Of a stretch of 7,892 nt of DNA, positions 1 through 6,365 are shown one piece after another. The stretch is from Pseudobacteriovorax antillogorgiicola (GTDB lineage Bacteria; Bdellovibrionota_B; Oligoflexia; Oligoflexales; RGVZ01). The stretch lies in contig CAMDGW010000109.1 of the NCBI GenBank assembly GCA_945897695.1, positions 1 to 7,892 of the forward strand. Reading direction: 5' to 3'. The translations under genes were made by a program, and so were the position numbers. The notes under the pieces are model-generated. The model ran no database searches. It saw nothing but the letters and a program-made list of their open reading frames with translations, and was not told where the DNA came from. How positions within the stretch are numbered: position 1 is the first letter of the stretch; the number at the start of each line of letters is the position of its first letter.

Positions 1-1
1 G

Positions 2-754
2 TCTACGCTGTTTACAAAATCAATATTGCCACGGGACCTTGGAATATTCAGCGGCCAACTTAGTGCAAAACTATTTAATGCAAAACCGAAACGCGCCGCT
101 CGCAAGTCATTTTTGCTGACGCCGGAGCGACAATTTATCTGGGATGAAATTGTGGCTATTTCTCGCAGATTTGGTGATCCACCACCATCGGCCATGGATC
201 CTGGATTCGTTCAGGAGGTCGAGCGCCATATCCAGCGTTTCACAAAAAGAAATGGACATAAAGTTATGCTGGGACGCAAGGAGGCTTATTGGCCAACAAT
301 CGAAAAGACATTGATCGGCAATAATCTTCCCACTGAACTCGGATATATCGTGTGGGTTGAATCTAATTTTTTACCCGAGGCAGTTAGTCCCGTTGGAGCT
401 GCAGGTCCGTGGCAATTTATGCCAGAAACGGCCAAAGAATACGGTTTGATCGTTGAGAAGGGGCGAGATCAAAGACTAGATATTGGACTTTCTACAGTTG
501 CGGCATCGCGATATTTTGGTGACCTTTTGCGAATGTTCGGAAGTGATCGTTATCTCTTGGCAATCGCCTCTTACAATACGGGACAGTACCGCGTTAAAAG
601 AAAGCAGATTGAGGCAACGGTCAACAAGGAGAAAACCAGTGACTTTTGGCAGCTTCGTCACCTGCTGCCGAAGGAAACAGCAGAGTATGTGCCAAAGTTT
701 ATTGCCGCTATTATTATCGGTAGAAATCCTAATCGTTGGGACGTCGCGCACTAG
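2..754 (+). CDS. Lytic transglycosylase, MltD/SLT type, 5'-incomplete
   Basis: The protein should cleave the beta-1,4 link between N-acetylmuramic acid and N-acetylglucosamine in peptidoglycan, leaving 1,6-anhydro ends, in the periplasm or at the outer membrane. The reading frame is open from base 2 with no stop. The first possible start inside the window is a TTG at 26, which has no Shine-Dalgarno sequence, so the true start, any signal peptide and any upstream domain probably lie outside. Counting from that TTG, the SLT fold spans about residues 97-190. Visible motifs are LPTELGYIVWVES with the likely catalytic Glu112 (codon 359-361), GAAGPWQFMPETAKEYGL, and ASYNTGQ, the usual A-Y-N-x-G block. 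The YVPKFIAAIII segment near the end matches the 'ExxxYVPK' tail typical of MltD-like enzymes. No LysM repeats follow, because the protein stops about 50 residues after the fold. The DUF3095 gene begins 11 bases downstream, so the two are probably co-transcribed. Family assignment is firm; the exact subfamily is less so. Confidence 0.88.
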   Translation, partial: STLFTKSILPRDLGIFSGQLSAKLFNAKPKRAARKSFLLTPERQFIWDEIVAISRRFGDPPPSAMDPGFVQEVERHIQRFTKRNGHKVMLGRKEAYWPTIEKTLIGNNLPTELGYIVWVESNFLPEAVSPVGAAGPWQFMPETAKEYGLIVEKGRDQRLDIGLSTVAASRYFGDLLRMFGSDRYLLAIASYNTGQYRVKRKQIEATVNKEKTSDFWQLRHLLPKETAEYVPKFIAAIIIGRNPNRWDVAH

Positions 755-757
755 GGG
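753..757 (+). promoter_or_regulatory. Ribosome binding site of the DUF3095 gene
   Basis: AGGGG lies 8 bases before the ATG at 766 and overlaps the TAG stop (752-754) of the transglycosylase gene. It decides the start in favour of ATG 766 over an in-frame TTG at 736, which would sit inside the upstream gene without a binding site. The overlap with the stop codon suggests translational coupling of the two genes. Confidence 0.7.
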
Positions 758-765
758 TGTATTGT

Positions 766-1956
766 ATGGGAACTAGAAATTTTTATAGAGATCTCAAGCC
801 GCTGCCTTCGTTTGTAGAGGCAACAAACGGAAGTTTACATGAATCACTTCCTGAGGATTGGTGGCTGGTGTTGGCAGATGTCACTGGTTCGACTGCGGCC
901 ATAGAATCCGGTCGGTATAAGGACGTGAACACAGTGGCAGCAGCAACGATCATGGCCGTCATCAATGTTGATCGACAGTCGGAGATTCCATTTATTTTCG
1001 GCGGAGATGGTACAAGTATTGCTATTCCGCCGCACATGGTTGAGGGAGCCAAGGGCGCCCTTCTTGCGTCAAAGCAGATGGCCCGTGATGGTTTTAATTT
1101 AGACTTGCGTGTGGCGCTTATGCCAGCAAAAGAAATTCTGAGAAGAGATCTTAGGCTTGGAGTGTGTAAATATCGGCTCAGTGCGACGGTGAATCAGGCG
1201 AGTTTCTCTGGATTCGGTTGGTCGTGGGCTGAATCAACGATGAAAGATCCCGTTATTGGCGCCCCGTTTCTTGTTGTGGACGATGGTTCCGTTAAGGTCG
1301 ATGCTGATTTCACCGGTTTTGAGTGTCGATGGAAGCCAGTCAAAGCTAGGCTTGAGTCCAAATTAGCAATTATTGTCCAAAGCACGGCAAAGACGCCAGA
1401 TCAACATAGTCAGATTTACGAAGAATTTCTTGCAGAGATTAAAGAAATTTACGGAGACGTTAATCACTATCATCCCTTGGCCGAAAGCAGGTTGGGGCTA
1501 ACCATGAATTTAGCCCGACTTCGCGGTGAAGCTATTGTTCGGTCGAAGAATCGAAGTGGATTATCCTACTTTTTTGGCACAGTTAGATTATGTTTTATCA
1601 GTTTGATCGGATCACTTGCCTTTAATTTTAATTTAAAACTGGCTGGTGTGCGTTGGGGAAAGTATAAACGTGAGGTCGTTGAAAATACGGATTTTCGGAA
1701 ATTTGATGGTGCCTTGAAAATGGTTGTAGATGGTACGGGGCGCCAAGAAGAAAAACTAAACCAATATCTGGAAAATCAATACCGGCAACGTCGCTTAGTC
1801 TACGGATTACACAGGTCACCTGAGGCAATCATGACATGTCTTGTTTTCACACCGGGTCAGGATCACGCTCACTTTGTAGACGGTAGCAATGGCGGATACG
1901 CCATCGCAGCTAAGGGGCTAAAAAAGCAGTTAGCTGAATTTAAAAGGCAATCTTGA
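766..1956 (+). CDS. DUF3095 family protein, nucleotide-cyclase-like
   Basis: This is a 396-residue cytoplasmic protein starting MGTRNF. It shows the hallmarks I associate with DUF3095: DWWLVLADVTGST followed by AIESGRYKDVN (residues 31-55), IPFIFGGDGTS (74-84), NTDFRKFDG (about 307-315), YGLHRSPEAIMTCLVF (346-361) and HAHFVDGSNGGYAIAAK (367-383). The N-terminal third resembles a class III nucleotide cyclase palm. Asp38 (in ADVTGST) and Asp81 (in GGDG) sit where the two metal-binding aspartates of such cyclases are found. I see no Tat or Sec signal. The stretch at about 270-286 is hydrophobic but may simply be buried core. The family has no well-established function to my knowledge, so cyclase activity is inferred from motif resemblance only. 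It follows the transglycosylase gene by 11 bases and converges on the sulfite dehydrogenase gene with a 33-base gap. Start choice rests on the AGGGG site 8 bases upstream. Confidence 0.85.
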   Translation: MGTRNFYRDLKPLPSFVEATNGSLHESLPEDWWLVLADVTGSTAAIESGRYKDVNTVAAATIMAVINVDRQSEIPFIFGGDGTSIAIPPHMVEGAKGALLASKQMARDGFNLDLRVALMPAKEILRRDLRLGVCKYRLSATVNQASFSGFGWSWAESTMKDPVIGAPFLVVDDGSVKVDADFTGFECRWKPVKARLESKLAIIVQSTAKTPDQHSQIYEEFLAEIKEIYGDVNHYHPLAESRLGLTMNLARLRGEAIVRSKNRSGLSYFFGTVRLCFISLIGSLAFNFNLKLAGVRWGKYKREVVENTDFRKFDGALKMVVDGTGRQEEKLNQYLENQYRQRRLVYGLHRSPEAIMTCLVFTPGQDHAHFVDGSNGGYAIAAKGLKKQLAEFKRQS

Positions 1957-1989
1957 TTTGGGACTGATTGCTACTTGCCAGACCTGAAA

Positions 1990-3606
1990 TTATTTCTGGA
2001 TCCAAGCACGGATGTTTTCAAGCTCGCTGGTGCTAAGGGTTGCAGTAAATCCTGGCATGAGCCGTCTCCCGTTTTTAACAGTCGTCCAGAAAGTGGACTC
2101 CGTGATCCTTCGTCCCTTTAGCTTTGGCGCACTTTTTCCATTGCCATCTTGCCCGTGGCAGGCAGCACAGTAGGATATGAAAAGTTTGTAGCCGCTTTTG
2201 GCGTTGCCGGCCCGATGCTGGTAGGTCACCTCAAGGTCGGGGTTTGCCGAAAGGTCTACGAAGTTGGAGTCATCACCGAGGATGCTGCGGCCTTTGTCTT
2301 TGCTGGAAAGGGTTTTGGCGATTTTTTCGGTAGTATCTTTGTCCAGAACAAGTCCATAGTCGGACATTTTCTTTACCGTAGATATCCATGCTGCTTTATC
2401 CAATGTTTGTTGATCGATAATTTCTACCGAGTGGCAGGTTAGACAATGCTGTTTGACCAGGTCAGCACCTTCAGCAATAAGAGCACCCTGGGAATCTCCC
2501 TTGAAAACCACGCGGTCGACCGCATTGTACAGATAGCCTTTAGGATTCCATTCTTGAATGAGTGGTTGAGTGTTCCCCTTGACATCTGTTGCGCGTGCCA
2601 AAGCTTCATAATTCACCCCTTCCTGGACGTTTATTTGCATTTCAAATTCCTGCCAGGCGTAGTCTTTCGATGGCGAAAGCTTTGCCTCGGACCAAGAATT
2701 TCCTGAATCAATTGATATTTCTACTTTGGAAACTGGTCCCGAGCCCGAGAACGTTTTGCCTTTTAGGGTGAACGCGCCAGGGTTAATGTTTTCTTGCGGT
2801 TTAGGGTCTGTAAATATTGTTTGCACTTTGATGTACTCGATAGGGCGCCCTGATTTGACAGGGTCCCAAGATTCTCCAGGCTTAACGGATTCAATTGGCA
2901 TCCGGTAAGCTTTCTGCGCAAAATTTCGCTCATCAGGTTCGGCGGCAAAAGTAATTTTATTGACCCACTTCACCCAGTTTTGTCCATAGATAGTCGGCAT
3001 GATAAGCCGGACTGGGCCTCCATGGGCCACTGTTAGCGGTTCACGATTCATTTTCAGAGCAAGGATTGAATTTGTTTCCAAGAGTAGTGACATGGGTATC
3101 GAACGGACGAATTTTGCTTGGCTCGGGATGACTGGTTCATCGGCGCCCTCAAATGTTACGTATTTTGCGGTTGGCTTTATTACAAGTGACTTGAAGATTT
3201 CCTTAATGGGAACTCCAGTCCATTCTGCATTACCGATGGCTCCGCGTTTCCACTGGATGCCACTGACCGAAGGGCTAAATAGCGATCGACCGTTTCCTGA
3301 ACATTCTAAAATGGCATGAAAAGATACCTGCGGCATTTTTAGAAGACTCTTCACAGTTATCTTTCGAGGATTCATAATAAGACCGTCAAAGTTGATGGTC
3401 CAACTGGAGTCAATTTTTGCGGGTAACGAGTGATGATGGCTGCGAACAAAAAAACCCTCGGTCGGGGTTTCCCAAGGCCTAAGTGCTTCAATAGTGGCTT
3501 CTGCCATGGCAGGTCTTGAGCTTCGTTTGATGAGTAGCTGATCCGTTGCTGCATAAAGCTTTTGGCCGGCAAAAAATATAAACACTAAAATCAGTCTGTT
3601 TTTCAT
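1990..3606 (-). CDS. Sulfite dehydrogenase: molybdopterin domain fused to two cytochrome c domains
   Basis: This 538-residue exported enzyme probably oxidises sulfite to sulfate at a molybdenum cofactor and passes electrons through its own c-type hemes. Residues 1-19 form a short basic and then hydrophobic signal ending LYA-A; no RR pair is present. The oxidoreductase molybdopterin domain spans about 45-225: FFVRSHH with Arg55, HAILECSGNGRS with Cys102 as the expected Mo ligand, VAHGGPVRLIMP, and YGQNWVKWVNKI. Tyr234 in KAYRMP may be the active-site Tyr. A Mo-co dimerisation, immunoglobulin-like domain follows at about 258-367 (VEISIDSGNSW, ARATDVKGN, QEWNPKGYLYN). The first heme site is CLTCH (388-392), in a context like the SorB subunit (ITDQQ-type turn, W407, KM at 413-414). 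The second is CAACH (480-484), with RLMPGF giving Met517 as the probable distal ligand. ATG 3606 is preferred over an in-frame TTG at 3648 because AGGGG lies 5 bases upstream and the signal peptide begins there. Substrate is inferred from family; other sulfite-oxidase-fold activities are possible. Confidence 0.87.
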   Translation of the reverse strand: MKNRLILVFIFFAGQKLYAATDQLLIKRSSRPAMAEATIEALRPWETPTEGFFVRSHHHSLPAKIDSSWTINFDGLIMNPRKITVKSLLKMPQVSFHAILECSGNGRSLFSPSVSGIQWKRGAIGNAEWTGVPIKEIFKSLVIKPTAKYVTFEGADEPVIPSQAKFVRSIPMSLLLETNSILALKMNREPLTVAHGGPVRLIMPTIYGQNWVKWVNKITFAAEPDERNFAQKAYRMPIESVKPGESWDPVKSGRPIEYIKVQTIFTDPKPQENINPGAFTLKGKTFSGSGPVSKVEISIDSGNSWSEAKLSPSKDYAWQEFEMQINVQEGVNYEALARATDVKGNTQPLIQEWNPKGYLYNAVDRVVFKGDSQGALIAEGADLVKQHCLTCHSVEIIDQQTLDKAAWISTVKKMSDYGLVLDKDTTEKIAKTLSSKDKGRSILGDDSNFVDLSANPDLEVTYQHRAGNAKSGYKLFISYCAACHGQDGNGKSAPKLKGRRITESTFWTTVKNGRRLMPGFTATLSTSELENIRAWIQK

Positions 3607-3611
3607 CAATG

Positions 3612-3616
3612 CCCCT
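3612..3616 (-). promoter_or_regulatory. Ribosome binding site of the sulfite dehydrogenase gene
   Basis: Read on the minus strand this is AGGGG, 5 bases before ATG 3606. It supports that start over the upstream TTG and lies immediately beside the inverted repeat at 3617-3640. Confidence 0.7.
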
Positions 3617-3640
3617 AAATCTTGTTGTCTGCCAAGATTT
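3617..3640. repeat. Perfect 8-bp inverted repeat in the sulfite dehydrogenase leader
   Basis: AAATCTTG (3617-3624) and CAAGATTT (3633-3640) are exact reverse complements separated by 8 bases. On the minus-strand transcript the arms fold directly upstream of, and touching, the AGGGG ribosome binding site. It could be an operator for a dimeric regulator, or an RNA hairpin affecting translation start. The dyad itself is seen directly; either role is inference. Confidence 0.5.
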
Positions 3641-3666
3641 TCCCGCAACCTGAGTTAGCATAAAAA

Positions 3667-3696
3667 TTGAGCAATTACTATCGTTAGGGATTTAAT
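3667..3696 (+). promoter_or_regulatory. Candidate sigma-70-type promoter of the XPB-Bax1-RecQ operon
   Basis: TTGAGC (3667-3672) and TTTAAT (3691-3696) are separated by 18 bases and match the -35 and -10 consensus at 4 of 6 and 5 of 6 positions. Transcription would start near 3703, leaving a leader of roughly 100 bases. The -35 element lies within the AATTG-AG-CAATT dyad (3665-3676), which could be an operator. In an AT-rich stretch such matches arise by chance, so this is tentative. Confidence 0.3.
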
Positions 3697-3805
3697 AATA
3701 ATAAAATTTCTAATTTGCCCACAGCTTCTTTGAGGTTTTATCTGGAATCACCACGGGGTATGCTCTGCGATGAACTGATTCACCAATTTTTCTCGGTAAT
3801 TGTCC

Positions 3806-5212
3806 ATGACAGATATCATGTCGCAGTCCATTCGCTACGAGCAGGGTACAATCCTTGTTGAAGGTTTTGACGGCGTCGTCATGTCAAAACTTGAAGACTG
3901 GGTCATACGAGATCAACGAACGTTAGAATGGCGTGCTGAAGGTCGACGCTATCGAGAGATTGCATTGACTTTGCGAGATTGTGGAGTGGTCTGGAAAGAT
4001 AATGCCCGATCCTACGAGCTGCTTAAGCTACCGCTGCGTTCTCCCATTAATCCCAGATCCCATCAGGCTGGAGCCATTGAAGCCTGGACTGCGGCGGGTC
4101 GGCGCGGCGTGGTCAGCCTTCCAACGGGAGCAGGAAAGACGATCCTTGCGGTCATGTGCATGGCAGCCGTTGGCCGGCCAACCTTAATCTGTGTGCCGAC
4201 AATCGATCTAATGCAGCAATGGCACTTGGTGATGACCAAATATTTCGATACGCCCATTGGGCTCCTTGGTGGTGGCAGCCATCAGATCGAGACTGTGACA
4301 ATTGCAACCTACGATTCAGCTGCGATGCACGCAGAGCGCCTTGGGCCTAAATTTGGTTTGGCAATTTTTGACGAGTGCCATCACTTGCCTGCACCAGGTT
4401 ATGCCCAAATTGCGCAGTGCCTGATTGCTCCCTTCCGTCTTGGCTTATCGGCAACGGTAGAACGTGCAGACGGGCGTGAAGAAGTTTTATTTGATTTAGT
4501 CGGAGACATTATTTTTGAGGGACGCTTTAGTGAGCTTGAAGAAAAGACTTTAGCCCCATACAAAGTGGTTCAGATCGAAGTTGATATGACAGCTCACGAG
4601 CTTGCCCGATATAATGAGGCAAGAACGACGTACAAGAATTTTTTGAAATATTCTCGCATAAATTTTTCAGATGGTAATGGATGGTCCCAGTTCATTGCGT
4701 TATCGGCAAGGTCTACTCAAGGACGCAATGCCATGAAAGCCTACCGTGAGCAAAAACGACTAGCGCAGGCTGCATCAGGAAAGCTTACTGAATTGTGGAA
4801 AGTCCTGCAAATTCATCGCGGTGAACGCGTGATTGTGTTCACTGATGAAAATTCACTGGCGTATCAAATTGGCCGGGACTTTTTCGTCCCAGTACTGACC
4901 CATCATACAAAACCACCTGAGCGGGCGAAAATTTTGGAGGGATTCAAAAAAGGAGAGGTGACCGTCATTGCGACGTCCAAAGTTCTCAATGAAGGAGTGG
5001 ATGTACCAGAGGCCAGCATTGGCGTCGTGCTTTCGGGAAGTGGCACAGTCCGGGAACATGTGCAGCGACTGGGAAGAATATTGAGACATAAAGAGGGCAA
5101 AAGCGCAGTTCTCTATGAAATTATCTCACGAGGGACTTCGGAAACATACGTTAACCAACGGCGAAGGCAACACTATGCTTACCAAGGATCTGGTTCAGGC
5201 TACCGTTCGTAA
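3806..5212 (+). CDS. XPB-type superfamily 2 DNA helicase
   Basis: This 468-residue protein should be an ATP-driven 3'-5' DNA helicase/translocase of the XPB (Rad25/ERCC3-like) family. Residues 1-75 are a small N-terminal region in the place of the XPB damage-recognition domain (IRYEQGTILVEGF). Helicase domain 1 has RSHQAGAIEAW (84-94), Walker A LPTGAGKT (105-112), CVPTIDLMQQW (129-139), DECHH (189-193) and GLSATVERADGREE (213-226), the last holding the RED-type motif of XPB. A thumb-like insert follows at about 265-325. Helicase domain 2 has VIVFTDE (342-348), THHTKPPERAKILEGF (365-380), TSKVLNEGVDVPEA (390-403) and the arginine-finger motif QRLGRILR (420-427). The layout matches archaeal XPB proteins that pair with Bax1 better than RecG- or UvrB-type enzymes. 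The start is uncertain: an in-frame TAA at 3797-3799 limits it to TTG 3800, ATG 3806 or ATG 3818, and none has a good Shine-Dalgarno. Its 3' end overlaps the DUF790 nuclease gene by 38 bases. Confidence 0.9.
   Translation: MTDIMSQSIRYEQGTILVEGFDGVVMSKLEDWVIRDQRTLEWRAEGRRYREIALTLRDCGVVWKDNARSYELLKLPLRSPINPRSHQAGAIEAWTAAGRRGVVSLPTGAGKTILAVMCMAAVGRPTLICVPTIDLMQQWHLVMTKYFDTPIGLLGGGSHQIETVTIATYDSAAMHAERLGPKFGLAIFDECHHLPAPGYAQIAQCLIAPFRLGLSATVERADGREEVLFDLVGDIIFEGRFSELEEKTLAPYKVVQIEVDMTAHELARYNEARTTYKNFLKYSRINFSDGNGWSQFIALSARSTQGRNAMKAYREQKRLAQAASGKLTELWKVLQIHRGERVIVFTDENSLAYQIGRDFFVPVLTHHTKPPERAKILEGFKKGEVTVIATSKVLNEGVDVPEASIGVVLSGSGTVREHVQRLGRILRHKEGKSAVLYEIISRGTSETYVNQRRRQHYAYQGSGSGYRS
5163..5167 (+). 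promoter_or_regulatory. Ribosome binding site of the Bax1-like gene inside the helicase gene
   Basis: GAAGG lies 7 bases before ATG 5175. It decides the start against an in-frame ATG at 5115, which would place 20 more residues of overlap and lacks the family-typical opening. The site is within the last 50 bases of the helicase reading frame, as expected for translational coupling. Confidence 0.65.
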
Positions 5213-6365
5213 CGGAAGGCTGTTTCCCAAATTTATCAGGTCAGATGACCCTAAGGCGTTATCCGATGCTAAGTCAATTTGTGAGTTGTTTGCTGATGCC
5301 ACTGGCCGGGTGGTGAGTGACCTGGAAGACGACGTCAAAGCTTCAGCGGGAGATCCTCGGGGACGAGCATTTTCTAAAATCCTGATGGATCAATGTGAAG
5401 TGGCTGAACCTGGTGACGAGATTTTGGATCTTCGGTGGAGGGCTTTTTCAATTTCAGAGAAACTGCGTGCCACTGGAGAAATTTCCGCTGATCAATTTCG
5501 TGAACGCTTGGCCGCCGAGCTGGGGCAGAGCATATCTGACCTTCAACAAAAGATTTTCTCTGACCTACCCAGTGCCAGAACTATTGAAAAGATGGAACCA
5601 CTTTCACCCCTCGAGGTGATCGAACGCTATAACCTTTCCCATATCACGACATTTCTTTGTTTTGCTGAGGATGTGTCCGTCGCAGTTACGAATGTCTCTG
5701 TCGCACAAAAACGCGAGATCATGCGTCGCCTTAAATTTCATAGGCTAATGAGTGACGTAGATGTGGATCATGACGCGTGCACCATGCGGTTAGAGCTAAG
5801 TGGTCCACTAAAGATTTTTGGAAAGACTCAGGGATATGCTTTAAGAATTGCAAATTTCTTCCCCTTCATAGCTTCACTTCCCGAGTGGGAGCTAGAAGCT
5901 AAATTAACCTGGAAGGGGCGAAAAGTTTCTTTCGTCGTGGATGAAAAAAGCGGAGTTAAGACTCGCTATGGACGCTCCGGGGGTGGGTATATACCTAAGG
6001 AGTTTCAACTTCTACTTGATGCGTTGAATGAATCTGGTGATTTTCAGCTAAAACCTGGCGATGACTTTGTCCATTTAGGAAAACAAAGCTACTGTTTCCC
6101 GGATTTTATTGTGCGCGTTGGTAATAAAGATGTGGCAATTGAGCTGTTTCACCCGTGGCACAAAGGACAGGCCAAACATCGAATTGAGGCTGCTTCTAGG
6201 GCGAAGTCGAAGGGGTTACTCATTGGTGTTGATAGAAGCCTACTGAAAGATTCCGAGCTGAAATCCGTTTGCGACAGTGACCCATGGTTTGCAGATAATG
6301 GGTTTGAGTTCAGTCAGTTTCCGACTCCGAACGTATTGAAACGAGTGATAAATCGTCATGGTTAA
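5175..6365 (+). CDS. DUF790 / Bax1-like nuclease, partner of XPB helicase
   Basis: This 396-residue protein begins MLTKDLVQATVRNGRLFPKFI, the usual opening of DUF790 proteins (LPKDLLR-like followed by G-x-x-x-P-x-F). In archaea the family includes Bax1, a structure-specific nuclease that binds XPB and cuts unwound DNA in repair. Further family marks are ERYNLSHITTFL (150-160), the REIMRRLKFHRLM block (180-192) and GPLKIFGKTQGYALRIANFFP (210-230, a partly Cas2-like middle region), then PEWELEAKL (236-244). The C-terminal part holds a PD-(D/E)xK-like nuclease core: FPDFIV (Asp310), AIELFHPWH (Glu323) and a basic run ending AKHRI (Lys334, Arg336). The usual 'EIVGFW' of archaeal members, as I remember it, appears here as ELFHPW, and the expected lysine near +13 is Arg336, so the active site looks divergent. 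The start overlaps the helicase gene by 38 bases and the end overlaps recQ by 8, which strongly links the three in function. Confidence 0.87.
   Translation: MLTKDLVQATVRNGRLFPKFIRSDDPKALSDAKSICELFADATGRVVSDLEDDVKASAGDPRGRAFSKILMDQCEVAEPGDEILDLRWRAFSISEKLRATGEISADQFRERLAAELGQSISDLQQKIFSDLPSARTIEKMEPLSPLEVIERYNLSHITTFLCFAEDVSVAVTNVSVAQKREIMRRLKFHRLMSDVDVDHDACTMRLELSGPLKIFGKTQGYALRIANFFPFIASLPEWELEAKLTWKGRKVSFVVDEKSGVKTRYGRSGGGYIPKEFQLLLDALNESGDFQLKPGDDFVHLGKQSYCFPDFIVRVGNKDVAIELFHPWHKGQAKHRIEAASRAKSKGLLIGVDRSLLKDSELKSVCDSDPWFADNGFEFSQFPTPNVLKRVINRHG

Larger units (their letters stand above)
3607..3805. other. Divergent intergenic region between sulfite dehydrogenase and XPB operon
   Basis: This 199-base gap separates the start of the minus-strand sulfite dehydrogenase from the start of the plus-strand helicase operon, so it must hold the promoters of both. 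It is AT-rich around 3661-3715, with an ATAATAATA run near 3695. It contains the inverted repeat at 3617-3640, a short AATTG-AG-CAATT dyad at 3665-3676, and a plausible plus-strand promoter. On the minus strand, TATGCT (complement of 3657-3662) could be a -10 element, but I see no good -35 partner. I see no small gene or RNA gene here. Confidence 0.6.

Noticed and set aside
736..765. TTG 736 as the start of the DUF3095 gene
   Set aside because: It lies inside the transglycosylase gene without a binding site, whereas ATG 766 has AGGGG 8 bases upstream and the family-like opening.
1947..1971. GCAATC...GATTGC inverted repeat between the two convergent genes, possible terminator
   Set aside because: The stem is only 6 bp with a 13-base loop, overlaps the DUF3095 stop codon and has no T-run on either strand.
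2149..3319. Several plus-strand open frames opposite the sulfite dehydrogenase gene
   Set aside because: They are antisense shadows of a well-recognised protein; their translations show no domain, and they lack convincing ribosome binding sites.
3607..3648. Upstream TTG 3648 as the start of sulfite dehydrogenase
   Set aside because: It would put 14 polar residues before the signal peptide and cross the inverted repeat and the AGGGG site that serves ATG 3606.
3675..3686. TTACTATCGTTA as a possible LexA/SOS box
   Set aside because: The spacing is 4 and the second half-site is GTTA, so it fits neither TTAC-N3-GTAA nor the CTGT-N8-ACAG or GAAC-N4-GTTC types.
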